Shown here: positions 24,012 to 31,580 of the stretch, piece by piece | Layout: each line of letters starts with the position of its first letter | Numbering within the stretch: position 1 is the first letter of the stretch | Assembly: GCA_045604965.1 (NCBI GenBank) | Contig: JAZUPB010000023.1 | Span: forward strand, 1-64,000 | Origin: JAISGQ01 sp045604965 | Lineage (GTDB): Bacteria; Bacillota; Clostridia; Oscillospirales; Acutalibacteraceae | Length of the DNA stretch: 64,000 nucleotides | Direction: 5' to 3' | Program-made: the position numbers and the translations under genes | The notes under the pieces: model-generated | Seen by the model: only the letters and a program-made list of their open reading frames with translations | Database searches by the model: none | What the model was told of the DNA's origin: nothing

Positions 24012-25514
24012 TCAAGCTTCGCTGTCAGGATAGTTATAGGTGTAAACAAGCTGAGAGGTTTTAAGATTTACCTTTGTTCCGTCAAAGAGGCAGGTGATTT
24101 TTGTTCCTTCGCGTTTGAGAATCTCAAGTTCACTGCCTTTAGGAATAAAGATACCGTTTACAGTTATATCTGATTTTGCAAGAGCGTACATGGAATAATC
24201 CCAGCCGCCTTCAAGCATGGCCGCATAGAGATTGATGGAGCTTTCCATAAATCCGTCGTCGGCGCTCAGATGAGTCTTCAGGTTATCAAATGAGACGGAA
24301 GGGAGTATCTCCAGCGGATCGATACAGTTGTTTCTGTTGTTTGCGCCCAACCTAACCTCAAGGTGAAGGTGAGGTATGCGTGAACCGCCGGTGTTGCCTG
24401 AAAGTCCGATAACCTGTCCCTGCTTGACCTTTGCGCCTTTCTTGACCTTGAACTTGGAAAGATGGGCGTAAAGGGCATATACGGTTTTACCCTCAAGTTT
24501 TTCTTTGTGTTTGATGATGATGTACTTTCCGTAGCCGGTGGATTGGGTTGAGTCTACGTGATTGGCAACGGTCACGACAGTTCCGTCATCCATTGCAAGT
24601 ACATCTGTATTTGGGTTTGATGTGATATCAAATCCGTAATGATATCGGCGTATACCGAAAACATAGTGCTTTTCGCGCTGTGTGCCGTTGTTGTGGGTAT
24701 ACGTGTAGACATACTTTTTACCTGTGTTTATGTGGTAGTAATCGTGTATAAGGGGAACATATTTGGGAGTGACAGGCCATATGAACACATTTTCCTGAGG
24801 ATAAAGATACTGCTCGGTGGAGTGGGTGCTTCCATCTGAGGCATATGCGGTGACGGTAATTATACAGCTCATAGAAGGCTTGCCGAATTCCCAGGTGCCT
24901 TTATCGGATTCAAGATATCCCGAATAGACGTCTTCACCGCCTGTAGTAACAACGTCGACGTGAAGCTTATCAACGGTAGAACCTTCGTCACATACGGACT
25001 GAGCAGAGACACTGACAGTGTTAATGGTCTCGGAAACGTCCACATCAAGAGAGCTTATGGAGTTGTAGTCAATAATCTCCTCTTCGGTGTCTGTCTCATC
25101 CTCCGATATTTCTATATCGGAAATATCGGAATAAGTATAATCAGAAGGAGAAAAGGCTTTATTGTCTTCTTTGATCCTCTCTGCAAGGATGAACATAATA
25201 ACAGCTGCTGCAATAAGAAACAGGGATGCAATTACCATAGTGCCGCCGCGCTTTTCCTTTTTGTGTTTTTTGGCAGCTGCTTTTCTGTCTGAACGGGGAA
25301 GAAGCTGTTCAGGAGGAATAACGCCGTAGCCTGCATCGTAATAGGGGTAGTTATCGCGGCTGTTATAGCTCATATTTTCAGCCTGAAGTCTCTTCAGGTA
25401 CCATATATCACCGAGAAAAGAAAATCTTCTGTTCAGCGGTGTCAACAGTTTCATAGATTTTTTTCCGTATCGACGGGAAAAAGATCCGAGTGTGAATCTG
25501 CGCTTTTTTCTCAT
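24012..25514 (-). CDS. Membrane-anchored M23-family peptidase (LytM type)
   Basis: 500 residues from ATG 25514, chosen because GGAGGTG lies six bases upstream; the frame continues 82 codons further through the divergent promoter region and that part is unlikely to be coding. A basic N-terminus and Tyr-rich stretch precede one membrane helix (about 91-111), an acidic linker, an Ig-like region and the peptidase domain. Zinc ligands lie in RYHYGFDIT and PHLHLEVR. Such enzymes cut peptidoglycan cross-bridges or activate amidases. A C-terminal SH3-like part follows (IPKGSELEILKREGTKITCL). It is divergent from an L,D-transpeptidase. Confidence 0.87.
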   Translation of the reverse strand: MRKKRRFTLGSFSRRYGKKSMKLLTPLNRRFSFLGDIWYLKRLQAENMSYNSRDNYPYYDAGYGVIPPEQLLPRSDRKAAAKKHKKEKRGGTMVIASLFLIAAAVIMFILAERIKEDNKAFSPSDYTYSDISDIEISEDETDTEEEIIDYNSISSLDVDVSETINTVSVSAQSVCDEGSTVDKLHVDVVTTGGEDVYSGYLESDKGTWEFGKPSMSCIITVTAYASDGSTHSTEQYLYPQENVFIWPVTPKYVPLIHDYYHINTGKKYVYTYTHNNGTQREKHYVFGIRRYHYGFDITSNPNTDVLAMDDGTVVTVANHVDSTQSTGYGKYIIIKHKEKLEGKTVYALYAHLSKFKVKKGAKVKQGQVIGLSGNTGGSRIPHLHLEVRLGANNRNNCIDPLEILPSVSFDNLKTHLSADDGFMESSINLYAAMLEGGWDYSMYALAKSDITVNGIFIPKGSELEILKREGTKITCLFDGTKVNLKTSQLVYTYNYPDSEA

Positions 25515-25579
25515 AATCTGCACCTCCGTACTATGATGATATAACAAAAAATCAAATTTGTACAGTGTTTTGTTATTTG

Positions 25580-25609
25580 TTGACAGAAAGTGTCTTGCTG
25601 GAGTATAAT
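25580..25609 (+). promoter_or_regulatory. Promoter for the L,D-transpeptidase operon
   Basis: TTGACA (25580-25585), an 18-base spacer and TATAAT (25604-25609), 33 bases before GTG 25642. Confidence 0.75.
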
Positions 25610-25641
25610 TCATATAACTATGTGAAGAGGACTGAATTGTT

Positions 25642-27216
25642 GTGAAAAAGAGAAGCTTTTTTCTTATAATTATGCTGTTTGCGGCAGTACTTTCATTAAG
25701 TGCCTGCAGTGTAGAAAAAACTGAAAATGAGGCAAAACCTGAAGCTGTCATCTCGGACACAGAAATTAAGGAAGAGCACTATCAGCATGCGACATTTTAT
25801 ATGAGTGAGACCGATGAAGAGGTTGAGGCTCAGAATGTTGAAATTGATATAAGTGAAGATTCCGATTTTAATCTCTACGGCTTCCCTGTAGGAGAGCAGC
25901 CTTATTTTATATATGTTGAAAAGGGCAGTCACAGTTTGACTATATTTAAAAAGGACGTATACGGATTTTATACTGTAGAAGTAGGATGCTGGCCTACCGG
26001 TATAGGAAAAACCAAGTCACTTACCCCTACAGGAACATTCACGATAAGCAAAAAAGAAAAATGGCATCTGTGGCCTTCCGGCAACTATTCACCCTATGCT
26101 ACAAAGTATTACAGCCAGAAAAAATTCGGCGGTTTGTATATCCACTCAGCGGTATACAGCGGAAAAAACTTTAAAAGACCCTTCGGCAATTCTGTTCGAG
26201 GCATCGGTAAGGACTCAACCTCAGGATGTCTCAGAACCACTGTACAGTGCGCGTATTTTATTTATAACTACTGCGGAAGCGGAACGATGGTGAAAATAGT
26301 CAACGGTTCGCCTCTCGGTAAAAAGGCGCCGGGTGTTATACTTTCCACACAGCGTACCGATCCTGCAAGCTCGGGCGTGGGAGTGCAGATTCCCGATCCT
26401 ATCGAGCTTACGGACATCAGCTTTGAAAAAGAACGCTACACAGTACCTGCAGGAACTACCCTTAAGGTAAAACCGGAGTTTTATCCTGAAAACTCTGCTT
26501 ATACATCCTGTGTCTGGACCAGCAGTGATGAAAGCGTTGCAAAGGTCGAAAATGGCACAGTAACAGGAATCAAGCCAGGCACAGCAAGAATAACCGCAAC
26601 CTACACATTGAACGGAAGCATAAATGCGTCGTTTATCGTAAAGGTTCAGGTAGGCAGCGCAGTGGTCACAGAAACTGATATTATAGTAAAGCTTCCCGAT
26701 CCGTATGTGCCTGCCGAGGAGAATCCGATGGAATTTACGTCAAGTATGATAGCTATGGACTATTCGGGAACGAAGATAGAGATCAATAAGCCTGCAGAAC
26801 CGATAGTTGCAAAGCTGGGCTCGGATTACGAGTATGAAGAAGCCGAAAGCTGTGCATACAACGGTATGGACAAGAAATATGTGTACACACGTCCCGATGG
26901 ATATATAGAATTTTCAACCATTCCTCTCCTTGCCGGTGACGATGCTGTGTGCGAAGTATATATCACAACAAAGGAAATAAGCACTCTTGGCGGAATCAGA
27001 GTAGGAGACAATGTACACGATATAGAAAAGGTGTACGGAACAGACTTCACCTGCGAAACAATATCTGACTACGGAGTAGAGGACTGCTATATGCTGCTTA
27101 CATACTGGGCAGGTGAAAAGGATGCGCCTACAACTCCGCAGATGAGCTTTACTCTCGACCCCAACACACTGGAAATAACCGCCATATGCATCTACAGTGC
27201 AAGAAACTTCGGTTAA
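25642..27216 (+). CDS. Lipoprotein L,D-transpeptidase (YkuD) with Ig-like (Big2) domain
   Basis: 524 residues from GTG 25642. The signal ends LSAC with lipidated Cys22. Residues about 90-225 are a YkuD domain: KGSHSLTIFKK at the start, then GLYIHSAVY, and SGCLRT with the catalytic Cys. Residues about 250-340 match a bacterial Ig-like Big2 domain (VPAGTTLKVKPEFYPENSAYTSCVWTSSDESVAKV type), and the C-terminal 170 residues are a separate unassigned domain. The enzyme should form or remodel 3-3 peptidoglycan cross-links or attach proteins to the wall. It leads an operon with the O-acyltransferase and DHHW genes. Confidence 0.88.
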   Translation: MKKRSFFLIIMLFAAVLSLSACSVEKTENEAKPEAVISDTEIKEEHYQHATFYMSETDEEVEAQNVEIDISEDSDFNLYGFPVGEQPYFIYVEKGSHSLTIFKKDVYGFYTVEVGCWPTGIGKTKSLTPTGTFTISKKEKWHLWPSGNYSPYATKYYSQKKFGGLYIHSAVYSGKNFKRPFGNSVRGIGKDSTSGCLRTTVQCAYFIYNYCGSGTMVKIVNGSPLGKKAPGVILSTQRTDPASSGVGVQIPDPIELTDISFEKERYTVPAGTTLKVKPEFYPENSAYTSCVWTSSDESVAKVENGTVTGIKPGTARITATYTLNGSINASFIVKVQVGSAVVTETDIIVKLPDPYVPAEENPMEFTSSMIAMDYSGTKIEINKPAEPIVAKLGSDYEYEEAESCAYNGMDKKYVYTRPDGYIEFSTIPLLAGDDAVCEVYITTKEISTLGGIRVGDNVHDIEKVYGTDFTCETISDYGVEDCYMLLTYWAGEKDAPTTPQMSFTLDPNTLEITAICIYSARNFG

Positions 27217-27228
27217 TGGAGGAAAATT

Positions 27229-28647
27229 ATGGTATTCAGTTCAACCGTATTTATGTTTATCTTTCTTCCGGTTGTCCTATTGCTTTCTTATATACTTCCG
27301 GGAATAAAGTTAAAAAACGCAATTCTCCTCATAGCAAGTATACTGTTTTATGCCTGGGGTGAGCCGGTATACGTGCTTCTTATGATAGCTTCCACCCTTG
27401 TTAACTATTTCCTGGCGCTGCCCGGAAACAAGGCAAAGGAAGATCCGAAGCTTAAGCGCACAATGCTTATTATTACTGTAGTGTTCAATCTCGGATTGCT
27501 GGCAGTATTTAAATATGCAGCTTTTGCTGTAGAATCTCTCAATGCTTTTGGTTTGAATATTCCAGTACCTAATATTACCCTTCCTATCGGTATTTCCTTC
27601 TACACCTTCCAGGTGATGAGCTACGTAATAGATGTATACAGAGGAAACGCCAATGTTCAGAAAAGCTTTTTTAAGGTACTGCTCTATGTAAGCTTCTTCC
27701 CACAGCTTATCGCAGGTCCTATAGTCAAATATCACGACGTAGAAGAACAGATAAACGACAGAAATGCAACAATCGAAGGCGTTGCACAGGGAATCCGCCG
27801 CTTTGTTTTTGGTCTTACCAAAAAGCTTCTTATCGCCAATGCGGCAGGACAGATGGTTGATACTATCTATGCAAGCACCCCTGAGAGCATAAATGCACCT
27901 GTAGCGTGGCTCTGTGCTATAGCTTACTGCATCCAGATCTATTATGATTTCTCAGGATATTCCGATATGGCAATCGGCCTCGGAAAAATGGCAGGCTTTG
28001 ATTTTAAGGAAAACTTTACATATCCATACACTGCCACATCCATTCAGGATTTCTGGCGCAAATGGCATATTTCTCTTTCCACCTGGTTCAAGGAGTATGT
28101 ATATATTCCTCTTGGAGGAAACAGAAAAGGAACAATACGTACTGGTGTAAACAAGATCATCGTTTTCTTCCTTACAGGACTCTGGCACGGTGCATCCTGG
28201 ACATTTGTCATATGGGGACTTATTCACGGTCTGTTTATTATGCTTGAGGCATATAATGTTCTCAAACCGGAAAAATGGGAGCCCAAATTCCTTTCAAGAA
28301 TTTACACACTGTTTATTGTGTGTATTGCCTTCGTGCTGTTCAGAGCAGATAATTTTGCAGTGGCGTGGAATATGATAAAAGCTATGTTTGCAAACTTCAC
28401 AGCCACCGAGCAGAGCGCTGAGCTTCTTGCGCAGGTCTGCAAGCCCTTCTCATTGATATGCCTTGCGCTGGGAATCGTGTGCAGTGCGCCTGTGCTGCGT
28501 CCGCTCTGGCACTACGATGAGAGAGACACCGTCAGGGCAAAAACAGCGTCTGTTATCGGATATGTGTGCACAGTGCCTATGTATCTGCTTTGCATAGTGC
28601 TTGTTGCAATATCTACCTATAATCCCTTTATCTACTTCAGATTCTAA
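27229..28647 (+). CDS. MBOAT-family O-acyltransferase (AlgI/PatA-like)
   Basis: 472 residues with about ten or more membrane helices. The start (VFSSTVFMFIFLPVVLLLSY) and the phrases FYTFQVMSYVIDVYRG, YYDFSGYSDMAIGLGKM and GLWHGASWTFVIWGLIHG are hallmarks of the AlgI/PatA/DltB superfamily; the His in GLWHGASW is the expected catalytic residue. These proteins move acetyl groups across the membrane to surface glycans. The following gene encodes a DHHW/AlgX-like partner that usually performs the final transfer. Start 12 bases after the transpeptidase stop indicates cotranscription. Confidence 0.92.
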   Translation: MVFSSTVFMFIFLPVVLLLSYILPGIKLKNAILLIASILFYAWGEPVYVLLMIASTLVNYFLALPGNKAKEDPKLKRTMLIITVVFNLGLLAVFKYAAFAVESLNAFGLNIPVPNITLPIGISFYTFQVMSYVIDVYRGNANVQKSFFKVLLYVSFFPQLIAGPIVKYHDVEEQINDRNATIEGVAQGIRRFVFGLTKKLLIANAAGQMVDTIYASTPESINAPVAWLCAIAYCIQIYYDFSGYSDMAIGLGKMAGFDFKENFTYPYTATSIQDFWRKWHISLSTWFKEYVYIPLGGNRKGTIRTGVNKIIVFFLTGLWHGASWTFVIWGLIHGLFIMLEAYNVLKPEKWEPKFLSRIYTLFIVCIAFVLFRADNFAVAWNMIKAMFANFTATEQSAELLAQVCKPFSLICLALGIVCSAPVLRPLWHYDERDTVRAKTASVIGYVCTVPMYLLCIVLVAISTYNPFIYFRF

Positions 28648-28659
28648 GGAGGTGCTTGT

Positions 28660-30300
28660 ATGGAAAAAGAAGCTTTGCTCAGTGAAAACACTGAGATAAA
28701 TGAAGAGAAAGCGATATCCGAAAAAACTGACGAGTCGTCAGAAAAAGCGGAGATAAGCTATACAAAAGTGAGCAAATTCAAAAAGTACGAGCCCTCTGAA
28801 AAAGAGGAGACAACTCCTGAGAAGGTAAGCAAATTCAGAAGGCACGAGGCTCCCAAAAAGGAAGAAAAAAAGGTAGTAAATATAGTATTCAGTCTGATTT
28901 ATTCGGTGTTGTTTTTTGCGCTTACCCTTGTTCCGTTTGTAGGAATGATATTCGGCTGGGGGGGCGAAAACAAGGAAAACCGAACTCTGGCACAGATGCC
29001 GTCGCTGATAACCAGCGATTCCGACAGCAAAAAGTTCAATACCAAATTCGGGCAGGAGTTTGAGACCTATATTTCCGATAATTTCGGATTCAGACAGGAA
29101 GTAATTTCCGGTTGGAATGCAGCCCAGTATTTTTTTTTCAACGATTCTGCCGTTGAAAATGTAATGGTCGGAAAGGATAAGTGGCTGTTTTACTCCTCAA
29201 CTGCTGCTGACTACGAAGGAACCAACCTGTACAGTGACAGAATGATATTCAGGATAGCGAAAACAGCGGAGCTTATGGAAAGATACGCGTCCGACAGCGG
29301 CGCGGCTTATGTGTTTACCATTGCACCGAACAAAGCAACGATTTATCCTGAATATGTAAGCAGCAAATACAAAAAGTCAGAAAGAACAAACCTTTCAAGG
29401 CTTTCGGAAGCACTCAGCGGAAGTGATTTCTATCTTGATATCGAAGAGCTTTTCAATGAAAAGCTGGGAAGAGATACTCAGTATTACTATAAGCTGGACA
29501 GCCACTGGAACAATCTCGGCGCTATGGAGGTTTACAGAGAGATACAGAAGATGATAGCCCCGAAGCTTTCAGAGTATCAGTGGAATGAATATGCTGACGT
29601 CACAAGCGAGCTGACAACCCGCACAAGCGACCTGTCAACTATGCTTCTGCCCCAGATACAGCTTGATGATACAGAGCACGAGCTGAATATTCCCAAGCTG
29701 TATTCCAGTAAGACTCCCATAACCAACCGTCTGGCAGTTAAGATAGAGACAACCTGTCCTGAGGCGACAGCATCGTTGTATATGTACAGAGACTCTTTCG
29801 GCAGCTCTCTGATCGATACCTTCTCAAACAACTATTCTCGCGTAACATACAGCCGTGCACTGCCCTACGACCTTTGCGCTGCTGTGGACGGACAGTATAA
29901 TGCCGTTGTGATCGAGATAGTTGAGAGAAATATGAGCGAAATAGTTGCAAGAGTTCCTGTTGCGGAAATGCCCCCTTGTGAAGCGCCAAAAAACACCGAG
30001 GATTTCGAAGACTTTGCTATATGTGAAGCTTTGCAGGAGGAAGGAAAAATTTCCGTCAGCGGAAAGGTGTCTGAGGATATTGAGCTTAAGGACAAAGATA
30101 ATATTTATCTTGAGCTCAGAGGTAAAAACCGCAGTGTCTTTTTTGAGGCGTTCCCCATCTGCGAGGGAGATGCTTTTGACGACAGAGGCTTCTCCGTAAC
30201 GATAGCAGAAGCAGAGCTTCTGCAGGGTGAATATATGATGTACCTGCATATCGGAAAGAGCGAAAGCACCGATGCATATGCATTGTATGTAAAAGGATAA
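28660..30300 (+). CDS. DHHW/AlgX-like SGNH acetyltransferase partner
   Basis: 546 residues. The first 75 residues are cytoplasmic, rich in Glu and Lys, and contain a direct repeat (KVSKFKKYEP and KVSKFRRHEA, about 25 residues apart). One membrane helix follows (about 75-97), then an extracytoplasmic domain. Catalytic candidates are LDSHWN (the DxHW motif) and YRDSFG (the nucleophile Ser block), as in AlgJ/AlgX proteins. A C-terminal beta-rich domain follows. With the preceding MBOAT protein it should O-acetylate a wall-linked or secreted polysaccharide. A terminator hairpin (30303-30331) ends the operon. Confidence 0.87.
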   Translation: MEKEALLSENTEINEEKAISEKTDESSEKAEISYTKVSKFKKYEPSEKEETTPEKVSKFRRHEAPKKEEKKVVNIVFSLIYSVLFFALTLVPFVGMIFGWGGENKENRTLAQMPSLITSDSDSKKFNTKFGQEFETYISDNFGFRQEVISGWNAAQYFFFNDSAVENVMVGKDKWLFYSSTAADYEGTNLYSDRMIFRIAKTAELMERYASDSGAAYVFTIAPNKATIYPEYVSSKYKKSERTNLSRLSEALSGSDFYLDIEELFNEKLGRDTQYYYKLDSHWNNLGAMEVYREIQKMIAPKLSEYQWNEYADVTSELTTRTSDLSTMLLPQIQLDDTEHELNIPKLYSSKTPITNRLAVKIETTCPEATASLYMYRDSFGSSLIDTFSNNYSRVTYSRALPYDLCAAVDGQYNAVVIEIVERNMSEIVARVPVAEMPPCEAPKNTEDFEDFAICEALQEEGKISVSGKVSEDIELKDKDNIYLELRGKNRSVFFEAFPICEGDAFDDRGFSVTIAEAELLQGEYMMYLHIGKSESTDAYALYVKG

Positions 30301-30302
30301 GA

Positions 30303-30336
30303 TAAAAGTCCTGCCCTTGTGGGCAGGACTTTGTTT
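30303..30336 (+). terminator. Terminator of the surface O-acetylation operon
   Basis: Stem AAAGTCCTGCCC / GGGCAGGACTTT with a TTGT loop, followed by a T-rich stretch. Confidence 0.88.
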
Positions 30337-30363
30337 TATATATAAAACCGAAATGCTCTTTGT

Positions 30364-30392
30364 TTGACAATAAAGAGGGCAGATAATATAAT
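30364..30392 (+). promoter_or_regulatory. Consensus promoter for sbcDC
   Basis: TTGACA (30364-30369), 17 bases, TATAAT (30387-30392): a perfect sigma-A consensus, 51 bases ahead of the sbcD start. Confidence 0.85.
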
Positions 30393-30443
30393 AAAAATAT
30401 AATTTTTGATGCAGCTCAAAACGACATAACCAGGAGAAACACT

Positions 30444-31580
30444 ATGAAAATCATTCATTTGTCAGATCTTCACATAGGAAAGAGAGTCAATGAGTTTTCG
30501 ATGATCGAGGATCAGGAATATATACTTACAAAGATAATCAACATAATAGATAACGAAAAGCCTCAGGCAGTTATAATTGCAGGCGACGTATACGATAAAT
30601 CGGTGCCTTCGGCAGAGGCGGTCCAGCTGTTTGACGATTTCCTTGTAAGACTTGCAAAAAGAGAAATAAAGGTTTTTATAATCAGCGGAAACCACGATTC
30701 CGCTGAGAGAATAGCCTTTGGCGGAAGGCTTATGGGAGGAAGCGGTATATATCTGTCTCCTGTATATAACGGCGAGATCACACCTGTGACACTTGAGGAT
30801 GAGAAGGGAGAGGTGGACTTTTTTATGCTCCCATTCCTCAAGCCTGCCAATGTGCGGCGTTTTTATCCTGACGAGGACATCACAACATATACAGATGCTA
30901 TACGATGCGTAATATCCAATATGGATATTACAGAATCAAGGCGAAATATTCTTATAACCCATCAGTTTGTAACGGGTGCATCGCGTTCTGATTCTGAAGA
31001 TATATCAGTGGGCGGAAGCGATAATGTAGACGCATCGGTTTTTGATGCCTTTGATTACGTGGCACTGGGACATATACACGGACCTCAGAGCATAGGCAGA
31101 GATACTATACGTTACTGCGGAACACCGCTTAAATATTCCTTCTCAGAGAAGGATCACGAAAAATCCGTAACGGTTCTGGAACTTGGGGCAAAAGGAGAGG
31201 CGGAGATAAGAACCGTACCTCTTACCCCAAAGCACGATATGCGCGAAATAAAGGGCACATATGAGGAACTGACTCTGAAAGAAAACTACGACGGAACGGA
31301 TACAGATGACTATATGCATATCATTCTCACCGATGAAGAGGATGTGCCGGACGCAATGGCGCGGCTGAGGGTAATATACCCCAATATTATGAAGCTTGAT
31401 TACGATAATACAAGAACACGTACAGCGTCTCATATAGACGGAGCGCAGGACGCAGAAAGAAAATCTGAGATCGAGCTGTTTGCCGAATTTTACGAAAAGC
31501 AGAACGGACAGCCTTTGAGTTCAGAACAGATGAGTTTTTCAGCTCAGTTATTTGAAAATATCAAGGAGAACAGCAAATGA
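30444..31580 (+). CDS. sbcD: Exonuclease SbcCD subunit D (Mre11-like nuclease)
   Basis: 378 residues. The calcineurin-type phosphoesterase motifs are all present: HLSDLHIGK, AGDVYDKSVP, SGNHDS, and later ITHQF and LGHIHGPQ, which bind two metal ions. With SbcC it forms the Mre11-Rad50-type complex that opens hairpins and protein-blocked DNA ends. The gene overlaps sbcC by 4 bases (ATGA), so the two subunits are coupled. The length is typical. Confidence 0.96.
   Translation: MKIIHLSDLHIGKRVNEFSMIEDQEYILTKIINIIDNEKPQAVIIAGDVYDKSVPSAEAVQLFDDFLVRLAKREIKVFIISGNHDSAERIAFGGRLMGGSGIYLSPVYNGEITPVTLEDEKGEVDFFMLPFLKPANVRRFYPDEDITTYTDAIRCVISNMDITESRRNILITHQFVTGASRSDSEDISVGGSDNVDASVFDAFDYVALGHIHGPQSIGRDTIRYCGTPLKYSFSEKDHEKSVTVLELGAKGEAEIRTVPLTPKHDMREIKGTYEELTLKENYDGTDTDDYMHIILTDEEDVPDAMARLRVIYPNIMKLDYDNTRTRTASHIDGAQDAERKSEIELFAEFYEKQNGQPLSSEQMSFSAQLFENIKENSK

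Noticed and set aside
25515..25760. Upstream extension of the M23 peptidase frame by 82 codons
   Set aside because: The extension crosses the divergent promoter and the beginning of the L,D-transpeptidase gene, and GGAGGTG marks ATG 25514 as the start.
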